A stretch of 64,000 bases of DNA from Dyadobacter jejuensis (GTDB lineage: Bacteria; Bacteroidota; Bacteroidia; Cytophagales; Spirosomataceae), in NCBI RefSeq assembly GCF_003149085.1, contig NZ_QGDT01000001.1, positions 186,001 to 250,000 of the forward strand, written 5' to 3'. This document shows positions 1 through 9,716 of the stretch, in pieces. Below the pieces are notes generated by a model. The model did not search any database, had not been told where the DNA came from, and worked only from the letters and a program-made list of their open reading frames with translations. How positions within the stretch are numbered: position 1 is the first letter of the stretch; every line of letters starts with the position of its first letter. A program made the translations under genes and the position numbers.

Positions 1-1273
1 GCGTCTGGACGATGAACGTACCTTGGGCAAGGTTTTCTCCGAGGCCTCTACCAGTAAGGAACCTACAGCTGGCTCACCTGCCGAGCGCGCCGTATCTCCC
101 AAAGCAGGGAGCGACGCCCAGGCCCATTCTAATGAACTTCCTAGTCCTAAAATTAGCCAAGAACCCGACAAAGTCGCATTGCTCAGGGACGTGATGCAGG
201 ACCTGTTGTATACCAAAAGACCTATTCACGAAAGGGTCAATCGCTTTTTGCTCGATACCCTTTTAAGGAAAGAACTTAACGCCAATGGAATAGACATCCC
301 CTTTGAGTTCGCCGTGCAAGATGCCCACCCTCAAAAATTTATCTTTGCGACGGCCCGAATATCCAGTACCGACTGGCAGACAAAGTCCTATAAAGCCGCT
401 TTGTTCCCTAATGAGATGGCGCCCACCCAGAACCTTTTGATGGTGTATTTCCCCGATCAGGAAAAGTATATCCTGAGCAATATGGGGGTACTTTTTGGGG
501 GCTCTGGTACCCTGATATTGGTGGTGATGGGCTGCTTTTATCTGGCCGTTTCGACCATAATTAGGCAGAAGAAGATGTCGGATATTAAGACCGATTTTAT
601 CAATAATATGACCCACGAACTCAAAACACCGATTTCGACGATAGGGCTGGCAGTGGACATGGCCCACGAAGTGAGTACCGAACCCGCCCCTCCCAAAATG
701 AGTCGATATCTGGGAATTATTCAAGAAGAGAATAAACGGCTGGGGGTTCATGTGGAAAAGGTATTGCAAATGGCCATGCTGGAGAAGGGAGAGGTCAGGC
801 TCGAAAGGAAATCAATACCCATGCAGGACCTTATCTCTCAGGCACTAAATAGCCTGTCGATGCAGATCGAAAAAAGGGATGGAAAGGTGGATCTGGCCTT
901 CGAAGCCGACCATGATTTGGTTTATGGAGATGAAATACACCTGCTTAATATCCTTAAAAACTTATTGGATAATGCCATCAAGTATTCTCCAAACCAATTG
1001 CTGATTAATATCCAAACCAGCAACAAAAACAATGGTATTCAGATCGTCATTCAAGATGAGGGGGTGGGGCTTAAAAAAGAGCAACTAAGCCGAATATTTG
1101 AGACCTTCTACCGAGTGCCCACTGGCGACGTACACGATGTCAAGGGCTTTGGTCTGGGCCTCAGTTATGTTAGAAAAATGGTTTTGGCCCATCAGGGCAC
1201 CATCCAGGTTCAGAGTAAGCTGGGGCAGGGGAGTACCTTTACCCTGTGGTTCCCGACGGCCATGGAGGCATAA
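1..1273 (+). CDS. Sensor histidine kinase, C-terminal part (gene starts before the window)
   Basis: The reading frame is open from the first bases, so the N-terminus is missing. What remains is the end of an extracytoplasmic sensor region, one membrane segment (around GTLILVVMGCFYLAVS, near 500-555), then a HisKA domain with the H-box THELKTP (phospho-acceptor His codon 614-616) and a HATPase domain with N-box NLLDNAIKYSPN, G1 DEGVGL and G2 GFGLGLSY. It is a membrane-bound class I kinase that autophosphorylates and passes phosphate to a response regulator. No regulator gene is visible downstream; one may lie upstream outside the window. The signal it senses cannot be told from the sequence. 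Confidence 0.93.
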   Translation, partial: RLDDERTLGKVFSEASTSKEPTAGSPAERAVSPKAGSDAQAHSNELPSPKISQEPDKVALLRDVMQDLLYTKRPIHERVNRFLLDTLLRKELNANGIDIPFEFAVQDAHPQKFIFATARISSTDWQTKSYKAALFPNEMAPTQNLLMVYFPDQEKYILSNMGVLFGGSGTLILVVMGCFYLAVSTIIRQKKMSDIKTDFINNMTHELKTPISTIGLAVDMAHEVSTEPAPPKMSRYLGIIQEENKRLGVHVEKVLQMAMLEKGEVRLERKSIPMQDLISQALNSLSMQIEKRDGKVDLAFEADHDLVYGDEIHLLNILKNLLDNAIKYSPNQLLINIQTSNKNNGIQIVIQDEGVGLKKEQLSRIFETFYRVPTGDVHDVKGFGLGLSYVRKMVLAHQGTIQVQSKLGQGSTFTLWFPTAMEA

Positions 1274-1359
1274 AAATTTAGAATATATGCGATTCAAATC
1301 CTAACTTGCCGTCTTTTTAAGGCAGTAACGCGCAAAACAACGCATTTTATTCTACAAGA

Positions 1360-3996
1360 ATGATTTCCAAAACCTATGCTCCCCAGGAAATAGAGGATAA
1401 GTGGTATGAATATTGGATTGAAAATAAGTTTTTCAATTCCAAGCCCAATCCCGATAAGGAACCCTACACCATCGTCATTCCGCCTCCCAATGTTACGGGT
1501 GTATTGCATATGGGGCATATGCTCAATAATACCATACAGGATATTCTCGTTCGTAAGGCCCGAATGGAAGGTAAGGAAGCATGCTGGGTGCCTGGTACCG
1601 ACCATGCCTCCATCGCTACCGAAGCCAAAGTGGTGGCCATGCTCAAAGAGAAAGGCATTCAGAAAAAGGACTTGAGTAGGGATGAATTCCTGGAACATTG
1701 CTGGGAATGGACCCATAAATATGGGGGGATCATCTTAAAGCAGCTTCGGAAACTCGGCGCCTCCTGCGACTGGGACCGTACGCGCTTCACCATGGAGCCC
1801 GATCTCTACGACTCGGTGATCGACGTCTTTGTCGATTTGTACCAGAAAGGGGAGATCTACCGTGGGCATAGGATGGTAAACTGGGACCCTCAAGCCAAGA
1901 CTACGGTGTCGGACGAAGAGGTGATTATGAAGGAGGTGAACCAACGCCTCGTGTATCTTCGCTACGACCTCGAAGAAGGTGGAGCCCCCGGAGTCGTGAT
2001 CGCCACCACCCGCCCCGAGACCATTATGGCCGACGTCGCCATTTGTGTTAATCCGGCCGATGAACGCTACCAACATCTGATTGGTAAAAAGGTGATGGTC
2101 CCGCTCGTGAATCGGGCTATTCCCATTATCGCCGACGATTATGTGGAAATGGATTTTGGAACGGGATGCCTGAAGGTGACCCCCGCCCACGATACCAACG
2201 ACTATGAACTCGGCAAAAGACATGGTCTACCCATCATTGACTTGCTAGCTGAAGATGGTACGCTCAACGAAAAGGCTCAGATCCTGGTAGGAGAGGACCG
2301 GTTTGTGGCACGGAAAAAGATTGTAAAACTTCTGGAAGCATCGGGCCATTTGGTCAAAGTGGAGGAATACCAATCCAACGTTGGGCATTCTGAACGGACC
2401 GACGCGGTGATAGAGCCCCGGTTATCGGAACAGTGGTTCCTGAAAATGGAAGGCCTTAGTAAGCCTGCACTCGAAAATGTGATGAACGATACCGTTCAGC
2501 TGATTCCTGCCAAATTTAAAAATACCTACCGCCACTGGATGGAAAATGTTCGTGACTGGAATATTAGTCGCCAACTTTGGTGGGGGCACCGTATTCCCGC
2601 TTTCTACCTGAAAGACGGAACGATTATCGTGGCCAAAAATAAGCGGGAAGCCCTCCGCAAAGCACAGCATGAGCTCCAGCTTTTTGCCCTTACGGAGGAA
2701 GACCTAGAACAAGATCCCGATGTGTTGGATACTTGGTTCTCCTCTTGGCTGTGGCCCATATCCGTATTTAACGGTATCAAGGAGCCCGACAACGCCGATG
2801 TGAATTATTATTACCCCACCAACGACCTGGTAACAGCCCCCGAGATTTTGTTTTTCTGGGTGGCCCGTATGATCATCGCTGGCTATGCCTATAAGGATAC
2901 CTATCCATTCAAAAATGTATATCTGACGGGTATCGTAAGGGACAAACAAGGACGGAAAATGTCCAAATCCTTGGGCAACTCCCCCGATCCTATCGACCTC
3001 ATCGGGCAATATGGAGCCGATGGTATCCGTACCGGCATGCTCTTTAGCTCGCAAGCAGGAAATGACCTGCCTTACGATGAGAAATTGGTGGAACAAGGAC
3101 GTAACTTTTGTAATAAGATCTGGAATGCCTTCAGACTGGTGAAGGGATGGACCGTCGATAGCCAACTACAGGCGCCGGAAGGTTCTACATTGGCCATTTC
3201 TTGGTTTTCTTCCACACTCGATCAGACCCTGTTGGAGCTAGAGGATCATTTTGCTAAATACCGGATTTCCGATGCGCTCAATTTGGTGTACAAATTGATA
3301 TGGGACGATTTCTGTGCACAATATTTGGAAATGATCAAGCCAGCATACGAAAAGCCAATCGATGCCGATACCTATGAGGCTACGCTGGCATTTTTCGATA
3401 AGCTCATGCGTTTGGCCCATCCATTTATTCCCTTTATAACGGAAGAAATATGGCAAAATATTCGCGAAAGAGCGGCTAAAGAAAGCATCTGTTTAGCCCC
3501 ATTCCCCAAGCCTCAAACCGCCGTTGATATGGCTTTGATAGGTGATTTCGAAGTGCTTTTCGAATTGGTCTCAGCCATTCGGAACCTAAGAAATAGCAAG
3601 AATATAAGTCCCAAAATTACCCTGCCGCTGGCAGTACGTACCGACCAGCCTGAGCGCTATGCACGGCTGGAGCCGCTTATCGTTAAACTAGCCAATGTCG
3701 AAAAATTGGTCTTGGTAGCCGAAGAGGGTGAGGGGACCTCCTTCCGGGTGAAGTCCGACGAGTTTTTTGTGAATTTGCTTGGTGAAGTCGACGTAGAAGA
3801 GGAAAAAGCGAACCTCTTAAAAGAACTTGAATATACCCAAGGCTTTAAAAATTCGGTCTCTAAAAAACTCTCCAATGAACGCTTCGTTCAAAACGCAAAA
3901 GGAGATATCGTAGAAAAGGAAAGACAGAAATTAGCCGATGCTGAAGCTAAAATTGTAACCCTTCAAGAGGCTTTGGCCCGTTTAGGTACCCTATAG
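1360..3996 (+). CDS. valS: Valyl-tRNA synthetase
   Basis: This cytoplasmic class I aminoacyl-tRNA synthetase charges tRNA-Val. The 878-residue product has normal length. The HIGH-type signature reads PPPNVTGVLHMGH (HMGH at residues 50-53) and the KMSKS loop reads GRKMSKSLGN (533-537). An editing (CP1) domain lies between them, then the anticodon-binding domain, and a charged coiled coil at the C-terminus (about 810-878) that is characteristic of ValRS. The ATG at 1360 places the catalytic domain right after the start. The gene stands alone on the + strand and ends in a clear terminator. Confidence 0.97.
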   Translation: MISKTYAPQEIEDKWYEYWIENKFFNSKPNPDKEPYTIVIPPPNVTGVLHMGHMLNNTIQDILVRKARMEGKEACWVPGTDHASIATEAKVVAMLKEKGIQKKDLSRDEFLEHCWEWTHKYGGIILKQLRKLGASCDWDRTRFTMEPDLYDSVIDVFVDLYQKGEIYRGHRMVNWDPQAKTTVSDEEVIMKEVNQRLVYLRYDLEEGGAPGVVIATTRPETIMADVAICVNPADERYQHLIGKKVMVPLVNRAIPIIADDYVEMDFGTGCLKVTPAHDTNDYELGKRHGLPIIDLLAEDGTLNEKAQILVGEDRFVARKKIVKLLEASGHLVKVEEYQSNVGHSERTDAVIEPRLSEQWFLKMEGLSKPALENVMNDTVQLIPAKFKNTYRHWMENVRDWNISRQLWWGHRIPAFYLKDGTIIVAKNKREALRKAQHELQLFALTEEDLEQDPDVLDTWFSSWLWPISVFNGIKEPDNADVNYYYPTNDLVTAPEILFFWVARMIIAGYAYKDTYPFKNVYLTGIVRDKQGRKMSKSLGNSPDPIDLIGQYGADGIRTGMLFSSQAGNDLPYDEKLVEQGRNFCNKIWNAFRLVKGWTVDSQLQAPEGSTLAISWFSSTLDQTLLELEDHFAKYRISDALNLVYKLIWDDFCAQYLEMIKPAYEKPIDADTYEATLAFFDKLMRLAHPFIPFITEEIWQNIRERAAKESICLAPFPKPQTAVDMALIGDFEVLFELVSAIRNLRNSKNISPKITLPLAVRTDQPERYARLEPLIVKLANVEKLVLVAEEGEGTSFRVKSDEFFVNLLGEVDVEEEKANLLKELEYTQGFKNSVSKKLSNERFVQNAKGDIVEKERQKLADAEAKIVTLQEALARLGTL

Positions 3997-4015
3997 AAAT
4001 ACGAGTTTTGTGAGG

Positions 4016-4055
4016 TCCCAGCCTTGGACGGATAGTTTCCGTTCCGAGGCTGGGA
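4016..4055 (+). terminator. Rho-independent terminator of valS
   Basis: Twelve base pairs of stem (TCCCAGCCTTGG with CCGAGGCTGGGA, one G-T pair) enclose a second small stem (ACGGA/TCCGT). T-rich sequence follows (TTCTTCGTTTT). It lies 20 bases after the valS stop. Confidence 0.8.
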
Positions 4056-4274
4056 TTCTTCGTTTTAAGCGGGTTGATTCTTTAGCTTATCCGCCTTCAG
4101 TCTATTCCTATGTTTTGTGCCGTATATTTCGTAAATTCAAATAATCCTAATATTTGTTTAAATAGTAATTTATTTGTAATATTATTGCTCTAACAATAAT
4201 TAGCTTACATAGTTTATTTCTCTCCTTGCAGAGAACCAGTATTCGGGTATTATGACGACTAAAACGACAATCCT

Positions 4275-5438
4275 ATGCCTATTTACCATCGACTCGGACA
4301 GATTCCCCCCAAGCGGCATACCCAATTGAGGAAGCCTGGCGACGGCGGGCTATATTACGAAGAACTGTTTGGCACCATCGGTTTCGAAGGGATGTCTTCG
4401 TTGATATACCACCACCACCGCCCCACTCAGGTAAAAGCGCTAAAGCCGGCCTATGATGTGGCGCCTAGGGTGGCCGTGGCCAATAATCTTACCATGCGCA
4501 GATTGGTAGGTTTTAATATACCACCATCGGCCGATTACCTTGAAAGCCGAGTGTGTTTGCTGGTAAACCAGGATCTACAGATAGGCCTGGCCGCACCACT
4601 GCAACGCCCCATGGCCTATTTCTATAAGAATGCCGATGCCGATGAACTGCTGTTTGTGCATCAGGGAACCGGCCGGCTCACCAGCCTTTTTGGAGAGCTG
4701 CCATTCGTGCCGGGCGACTACCTGCTGATACCCCGGGGGGTAATCTATCAGATATCCTTCGATACCGACCACAATCGGCTTCTTTATTTGGAATCCCATG
4801 CACCCATTTATACGCCGAAGCGTTATCGCAATTATTTCGGCCAACTGCAAGAGCAGGCCCCTTTCTGTGAGCGGGACTATATTTTGCCACGCAACCTGGT
4901 AGCCTATGACGGGCCGGGTGACTTCCTAGTTAATGTAAAGAAGGGCCACTATATCCATCCTTTGGTGTATGCGACCCACCCTTTCGATGCAGTGGGATGG
5001 GATGGTTATAACTACCCTTGGGGCTTTTCAATTCATAATTTCGAACCCATTACCGGACGTATTCACCAACCCCCACCGGTGCATCAGACTTTCGAAACGG
5101 CGGCATGTGTCGTCTGCTCGTTTTGTCCTAGGCTCTACGACTACCATCCGTTGTCGATCCCTGCTCCTTACAACCATAGCAATATCGATTCCGATGAGGT
5201 GCTGTACTATGTAGATGGGGAGTTTATGAGCAGGAACGACATTGCCGCGGGCGATATGACGCTCCACCCCGGAGGCATTCCCCATGGGCCACACCCCGGT
5301 GCCTATGAGCGAAGCATTGGGCAGAAAGCCACCCAAGAGCTTGCCGTAATGATCGATACCTTTCGTCCGTTAATGCTGACGGAAGCGGCTATGGGCGTGG
5401 ACGATGGGCTCTATTTTAAGAGCTGGCTTGACCGGTAA
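4275..5438 (+). CDS. hmgA: Homogentisate 1,2-dioxygenase
   Basis: The enzyme opens the ring of homogentisate to maleylacetoacetate in Phe/Tyr degradation, using Fe(II). The 387-residue cupin protein is shorter than the roughly 440-residue animal enzyme. It keeps the start IYHRLGQIPPKRHTQ and the C-terminal iron-site region NHSNIDSDEV (His near 301, Glu near 308) and GGIPHGPHPG (His near 337 and 340). It is the first gene of the aromatic cluster, and the following frame touches its stop (TAATG). About 280 bases of AT-rich DNA upstream should hold the promoter, but I saw no clear TAnnTTTG element. Confidence 0.93.
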   Translation: MPIYHRLGQIPPKRHTQLRKPGDGGLYYEELFGTIGFEGMSSLIYHHHRPTQVKALKPAYDVAPRVAVANNLTMRRLVGFNIPPSADYLESRVCLLVNQDLQIGLAAPLQRPMAYFYKNADADELLFVHQGTGRLTSLFGELPFVPGDYLLIPRGVIYQISFDTDHNRLLYLESHAPIYTPKRYRNYFGQLQEQAPFCERDYILPRNLVAYDGPGDFLVNVKKGHYIHPLVYATHPFDAVGWDGYNYPWGFSIHNFEPITGRIHQPPPVHQTFETAACVVCSFCPRLYDYHPLSIPAPYNHSNIDSDEVLYYVDGEFMSRNDIAAGDMTLHPGGIPHGPHPGAYERSIGQKATQELAVMIDTFRPLMLTEAAMGVDDGLYFKSWLDR

Positions 5439-5485
5439 TGTTGCTACATTTTCCTTTTTCGAATAGAACACTAAAAAAGAAAACT

Positions 5486-6616
5486 ATGGAGACCATACAT
5501 CAGCAAGATCTATTGGACAGGAATTCAGTAGACTTTTTGCCTATTAACGGTACCGATTACATCGAGCTATATGTAGGCAACGCCTTGCAGTCGGCGCATT
5601 ATTTTCAACAAGCCTTTGGATTTCAGCCCTTGGCCATGGCTGGGCTCGAAACTGGCCTTGCCGACCGGGAGTCGTTTGTGGTGGTTCAGGGAAAAATTCG
5701 TCTCGTACTCACCTCCCCCCTCCACGGCGGTACGGCCATAGGGGCACATATAGACCGCCATGGAGATGGGGTCCAGGCCATTGCCCTGTGGGTCGATGAC
5801 GCTACAAGCGCCTACGAAGAGACTGTAAAAAGAGGGGCTGAGCCGTATATGACGCCCCGCAAGGAGCAGGACGATGCAGGTGCCGTGGTACGTTCTGGCA
5901 TACATACCTATGGCGAAACCGTCCATTTGTTTGTCGAACGCAAAGACTATCACGGTGTGTTTCTGCCGGGTTATGTGGCCTGGCAGCCTGCCTCCATTCC
6001 AGAGGACATCGGGCTAAAATACATTGACCATATGGTGGGTAATGTAGGGTGGAATGAGATGGACACTTGGGTGAAGTTCTATGAAAGGGTTATGGGGTTT
6101 AACACCATTGCTACTTTCGACGATCAGGATATCTCTACCGACTATACCGCCCTGATGAGCAAGGTGATGAGTAATGGGAATGGGCGTATCAAGTTTCCTA
6201 TCAACGAGCCCGCCAAAGGTAAGCGTAAGTCGCAGGTGGAAGAGTATCTCGACTTTTATGATGGGCCTGGCGTTCAACATATCGCCGTGGCTACCGATCA
6301 TATTTTGGATACCGTCCGTCAGTTACGGGATAGAGGGGTGTCGTTTTTGCAAGTTCCTGCTACCTATTACGACCAACTTCTGGAACGTGTGGGCATGATC
6401 GACGAAGACCTGCACGACCTCAGGGAGCTGGGGATATTGGTAGACCGGGACGATGAAGGTTATTTATTACAAATATTTACCCAGCCCATAGTTCCTCGCC
6501 CAACCCTGTTTTTCGAGATCATTCAGCGAAAAGGGGCCAGATCTTTCGGGAAAGGTAATTTTAAAGCCTTGTTCGAAGCCATAGAAAGGGCTCAAATGCT
6601 GCGGGGCACCCTGTAA
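5486..6616 (+). CDS. hppD: 4-Hydroxyphenylpyruvate dioxygenase
   Basis: It converts 4-hydroxyphenylpyruvate to homogentisate, the substrate of the gene just upstream. It is a two-domain vicinal-oxygen-chelate protein. The Fe ligands fall in the C-terminal half: His in IDHMVGNV, His in GPGVQHIAVATDH and Glu in LFFEIIQRKGARSFG, followed by the usual GNFKALFEAIE. The frame is open from an ATG at 5438 that overlaps the hmgA stop. I prefer the ATG at 5486 because family similarity (VDFLPINGTDYIELYVGN) begins just after it and the extra 16 residues are not family-like. Translational coupling from 5438 remains possible. Confidence 0.93.
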   Translation: METIHQQDLLDRNSVDFLPINGTDYIELYVGNALQSAHYFQQAFGFQPLAMAGLETGLADRESFVVVQGKIRLVLTSPLHGGTAIGAHIDRHGDGVQAIALWVDDATSAYEETVKRGAEPYMTPRKEQDDAGAVVRSGIHTYGETVHLFVERKDYHGVFLPGYVAWQPASIPEDIGLKYIDHMVGNVGWNEMDTWVKFYERVMGFNTIATFDDQDISTDYTALMSKVMSNGNGRIKFPINEPAKGKRKSQVEEYLDFYDGPGVQHIAVATDHILDTVRQLRDRGVSFLQVPATYYDQLLERVGMIDEDLHDLRELGILVDRDDEGYLLQIFTQPIVPRPTLFFEIIQRKGARSFGKGNFKALFEAIERAQMLRGTL

Positions 6617-6642
6617 GTTTTTTTTATAAACAGCATACGATC

Positions 6643-7365
6643 ATGGACCAACAATATGAGCAATACACCCCAGCCGATCAACAGATGTGGGAAAAACTGT
6701 ATAAGCGGCAAATGGAAATCTTACCTTCTATAGCGAGTAACGCTTATTTGGAGGGGATTGGAAAAGTAGGGTTTGTAGCCGATCATATCCCTCACTTCGT
6801 AAGTGAGACCAACCCTGCCCTAAAAAGACTGACGGGCTGGGAGGTATATGCCGTGCCCGGACTCATTCCGCATCAGGAGTTTTACTCCCATTTGTTTCAC
6901 CGACGTTTTCCTGCCACCAACTGGCTTCGCACCCCCTTGCAGCAAGACTACCTGGAGGAGCCCGACTTGTTTCACGATAGCTTCGGTCATGTACCCTTGC
7001 TGAGCAACGCCGAATTCTGCGTCTTTATGGAACATTTGAGTGGGGTAGCCCTTCAGTTTATTGAGCAGGAAGATGCGCTACAGCGGCTCTCTCGACTCTA
7101 CTGGTATACGGTAGAGTTTGGGCTGATTAGGGAGGAGGGTGCCCTCAAAATATTTGGTGGCGGCATCTTATCGTCGGCAGGGGAAAGCCTGTATTGTCTT
7201 AATCCCGAAATCCCCAAGTACGATTTTGACCTGGAGCGGGTGTTGGAGACGCCCTACCATATCGATCACTACCAGGACCATTACTTTGTGATCGATTCGT
7301 ACGACCAGCTTTATCAGTCCATCCAGGACCTAGAAGGACATTTGCGCTCCTATGCCAATGGCTAA
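6643..7365 (+). CDS. phhA: Phenylalanine 4-monooxygenase (aromatic amino acid hydroxylase)
   Basis: The 240-residue protein is the bare catalytic domain of the pterin-dependent hydroxylases and has no regulatory ACT domain. The non-heme iron motif DLFHDSFGHVPLL holds the two His ligands, and the acidic ligand is probably the Glu of the YWYTVEFGLI helix. PGLIPHQEFYSHLFHRRFP is the usual N-terminal family motif. It makes Tyr from Phe and so feeds the pathway formed by its neighbours. It lies 26 bases after hppD, so it is probably in the same operon. A tryptophan hydroxylase role is unlikely given the neighbours. Confidence 0.92.
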   Translation: MDQQYEQYTPADQQMWEKLYKRQMEILPSIASNAYLEGIGKVGFVADHIPHFVSETNPALKRLTGWEVYAVPGLIPHQEFYSHLFHRRFPATNWLRTPLQQDYLEEPDLFHDSFGHVPLLSNAEFCVFMEHLSGVALQFIEQEDALQRLSRLYWYTVEFGLIREEGALKIFGGGILSSAGESLYCLNPEIPKYDFDLERVLETPYHIDHYQDHYFVIDSYDQLYQSIQDLEGHLRSYANG

Positions 7366-7407
7366 GGGCTCCGAAAATTCTATAGCCAGCAAAAATTCCA
7401 AATCACT

Positions 7408-8661
7408 ATGCAGAAACGATCCAGTTGGTTGACGATTCCTGACGATTCCGACTTCTCTTTGGGCAACCTCCCCTATGGTATTTTTAGTAGGCCACAGGGA
7501 GTGCCGGGAGTAGGGGTGGCCATCGGCGAGTATGTCATTGACCTTGCGATGGCCTATCAGAAGGGCCTTTTTGCCGATTATCCCTTAGCTAAGAATGTCT
7601 TTCAAAGTGCTGTTCTCAACGATTTTATAGCCATAGGGCCATCCTATTGGAGTTTTATCCGCAAGGTATTGCAGGATCAACTGTGCGACCGATCGTCGCG
7701 GTTAGCTCAATGGGCCAGTGTGCTACTGGTGAAGCAGGAGCTGGTAAGGCTACATTTACCCCTTCGCATCGGGAATTATACCGATTTTTATTCGAGCCGC
7801 GAACATGCCATTCAGGTAGGGAGGCTCTTTAGGCCCGAGCGGCCCCTAATGCCCAACTGGGAGCACCTGCCGGTCGCCTACCACGGTAGGGCGTCGTCGG
7901 TTGTGGTTTCTAATACCCCTATCTATCGGCCTCGGGGACAGGTGTGCCCGCATCCATCGGAAGGGCCCGTAATGCAGCCCACCCAAGAACTGGACTATGA
8001 GCTGGAGCTAGCTTTTGTGGTAGGTAAAGACTCGCCGTTGGGTGCACCAGTACCCGTAGAGCGGGCTGAGGAGTATATGTTTGGCGCATTGCTTTTTAAT
8101 GATTGGTCGGCCAGGGATTTACAACGCTGGGAGTATCAGCCTTTGGGGCCTTTTACCAGCAAGAATTTTGCCAGTACCGTATCGCCTTGGGTTGTCACCA
8201 TGGAGGCGCTTAGTGCTTGCCGCACCCCTGCTCCAGTACAGTCCCCCTTGCCTTTGCCTTATTTGACCCAGGCCAAAAGACTCGGATTCGATATTCATCT
8301 GTTTCTATCCATTCAGCCTTCCGATGAGCAGGCCTATCCGGTGGCGCATACCAATGCATCGTTCTTGTACTGGACTGTCAGCCAGCAGGTGGCCCATCAT
8401 ACCATAAGTGGTTGTAACCTCCAAATAGGGGACCTGTTGGCCACTGGGACCATCAGTGGGCCAGAACCTGGCATGGAGGGCTGCTTGTTGGAGGCTACTA
8501 AAGGGGGAACACGGGCTGTGCCCCTGCGTGATGGGCTGGTAAGGCGCTATTTGGAAGATGGAGATCGGGTCGTTTTTACCGGCTATTTCCAGGGAACGGA
8601 AGGAAGGGTCGGTTTTGGCACTGCGGAAGGAGAGGTCCACCCACCCTTCCAGTTGCCATAG
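7408..8661 (+). CDS. fahA: Fumarylacetoacetase
   Basis: The last enzyme of Tyr degradation splits fumarylacetoacetate into fumarate and acetoacetate. The 417-residue protein has the small N-terminal FAH domain (LPYGIFS at about 24) followed by the metal-binding beta-roll. Motifs are YTDFYSSREHA (Asp and catalytic His), PVAYHGRASSVV, TQELDYELELAFVVG (metal-ligand Glu residues) and NDWSARDLQ. It sits 42 bases after phhA in the same orientation. Maleylacetoacetate isomerase, the step before it, is not encoded in this window. Confidence 0.94.
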   Translation: MQKRSSWLTIPDDSDFSLGNLPYGIFSRPQGVPGVGVAIGEYVIDLAMAYQKGLFADYPLAKNVFQSAVLNDFIAIGPSYWSFIRKVLQDQLCDRSSRLAQWASVLLVKQELVRLHLPLRIGNYTDFYSSREHAIQVGRLFRPERPLMPNWEHLPVAYHGRASSVVVSNTPIYRPRGQVCPHPSEGPVMQPTQELDYELELAFVVGKDSPLGAPVPVERAEEYMFGALLFNDWSARDLQRWEYQPLGPFTSKNFASTVSPWVVTMEALSACRTPAPVQSPLPLPYLTQAKRLGFDIHLFLSIQPSDEQAYPVAHTNASFLYWTVSQQVAHHTISGCNLQIGDLLATGTISGPEPGMEGCLLEATKGGTRAVPLRDGLVRRYLEDGDRVVFTGYFQGTEGRVGFGTAEGEVHPPFQLP

Positions 8662-8754
8662 CCGGGCTATAAGGGTAAGGGTTACAAACCATCTCCATCG
8701 ATTTGGCGTTAAGCAGGTAATATGATGCGTTTACAACTACTAGATTTGTCTTGA

Positions 8755-9618
8755 ATGAAAACCATAGACCCCACTGAAATCAGTGCCCGAGCTTTTTATA
8801 AATATATGACGGCCTCGGTAGCACCGCGGCCTATTGCCTTCGTTAGTACCATCGACGATGGCGGGAGGGTGAACTTGAGCCCCTTTAGTTTTTTCAATAT
8901 GATGGGGATAGATCCCCCGATTATTGCCTTTGCACCCAATAGAAGGTCTGCCGATGGAAGCCAAAAACATACGGCCATCAATGCCCGACAAGTGCCCGAG
9001 GTGGTAGTCAATATGGTGACGGCAGAGATGGTGCAACAGATTTCACTGGCCAGTGCCGAGTTTGCCCGTGGAGTCAATGAATTTGCCAAGGCCGGCTTTA
9101 CGGAACTCCCATCGCGGGTGGTGGCTCCTCCTCGGGTACTGGAGTCGCCGGTACAGCTGGAGTGCAAGGTCTTGGAGATCATAGAAAAAGGGTCTATGGA
9201 GCTTATACTGGCGGAGGTGGTCCTGGCCCATTTTTCTGAAGATTTGCTAGATGATGCGGGACAGATCGATCAAAAGAAAACGAGCTGGGTCGCTCGATTG
9301 GGCGGCGATTGGTTTGCGCATACCGACCACCTCTTCGAAGTGCCCCGACCCCAGATGGGTATCGGTGTCGACGCCTTGCCAGAATCCATTAGAAACTCAA
9401 AAATCCTTACGGGTAACGATTTAGGGCGCTTAGGAAGTGTACTACTTAGGCCCGATCCCGAAAAAGTGATCGCCTATGGTCAAAAGGCCGAAATAAGACA
9501 AAAAATACAAGAGGCTACCTTGGGTTGTCTTTATGTGCCGGATGTGCTGCATGCCTATGCCCATCAATTATTGGAAGCGGGGAAAACCGAGGAGGCTTGG
9601 CTGGTACTGTTGCAGTGA
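8755..9618 (+). CDS. Flavin reductase-like domain protein
   Basis: The N-terminal 190 residues match the FMN-binding split-barrel family: ARAFYKYMTASVAPRPIAF, then NLSPFSFFNMMG and PPIIAFAPNRR. Such proteins bind FMN and either reduce flavin or act as small oxidoreductases. The C-terminal 90 residues, with LLRPDPEKVIAYG, are less familiar. The gene is 93 bases after fahA and probably closes the aromatic operon. A direct role in Tyr breakdown is inferred only from its position. Confidence 0.75.
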   Translation: MKTIDPTEISARAFYKYMTASVAPRPIAFVSTIDDGGRVNLSPFSFFNMMGIDPPIIAFAPNRRSADGSQKHTAINARQVPEVVVNMVTAEMVQQISLASAEFARGVNEFAKAGFTELPSRVVAPPRVLESPVQLECKVLEIIEKGSMELILAEVVLAHFSEDLLDDAGQIDQKKTSWVARLGGDWFAHTDHLFEVPRPQMGIGVDALPESIRNSKILTGNDLGRLGSVLLRPDPEKVIAYGQKAEIRQKIQEATLGCLYVPDVLHAYAHQLLEAGKTEEAWLVLLQ

Positions 9619-9631
9619 CAGGCCTTGAGAA

Positions 9632-9671
9632 GGTGGAGGTCGATGTCCTGGGTAGGAAACCGACCTCCTCC
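9632..9671. terminator. Hairpin between convergent genes
   Basis: GGTGGAGGTCG pairs with CGACCTCCTCC (one mismatch) across an 18-base loop, between the stops of 8755-9618 and 9717-11996. Neither side has a strong T-run, so its function as a terminator is only likely. Confidence 0.4.
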
Positions 9672-9716
9672 AGATGGGCGTTGATGAAGTATTTCTCAAC
9701 AAGAGAAGATCCTCTT

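Noticed and set aside
1284..1310. tRNA-like GATTCAAATCC sequence
   Set aside because: No acceptor stem, anticodon stem or CCA-side pairing around it.
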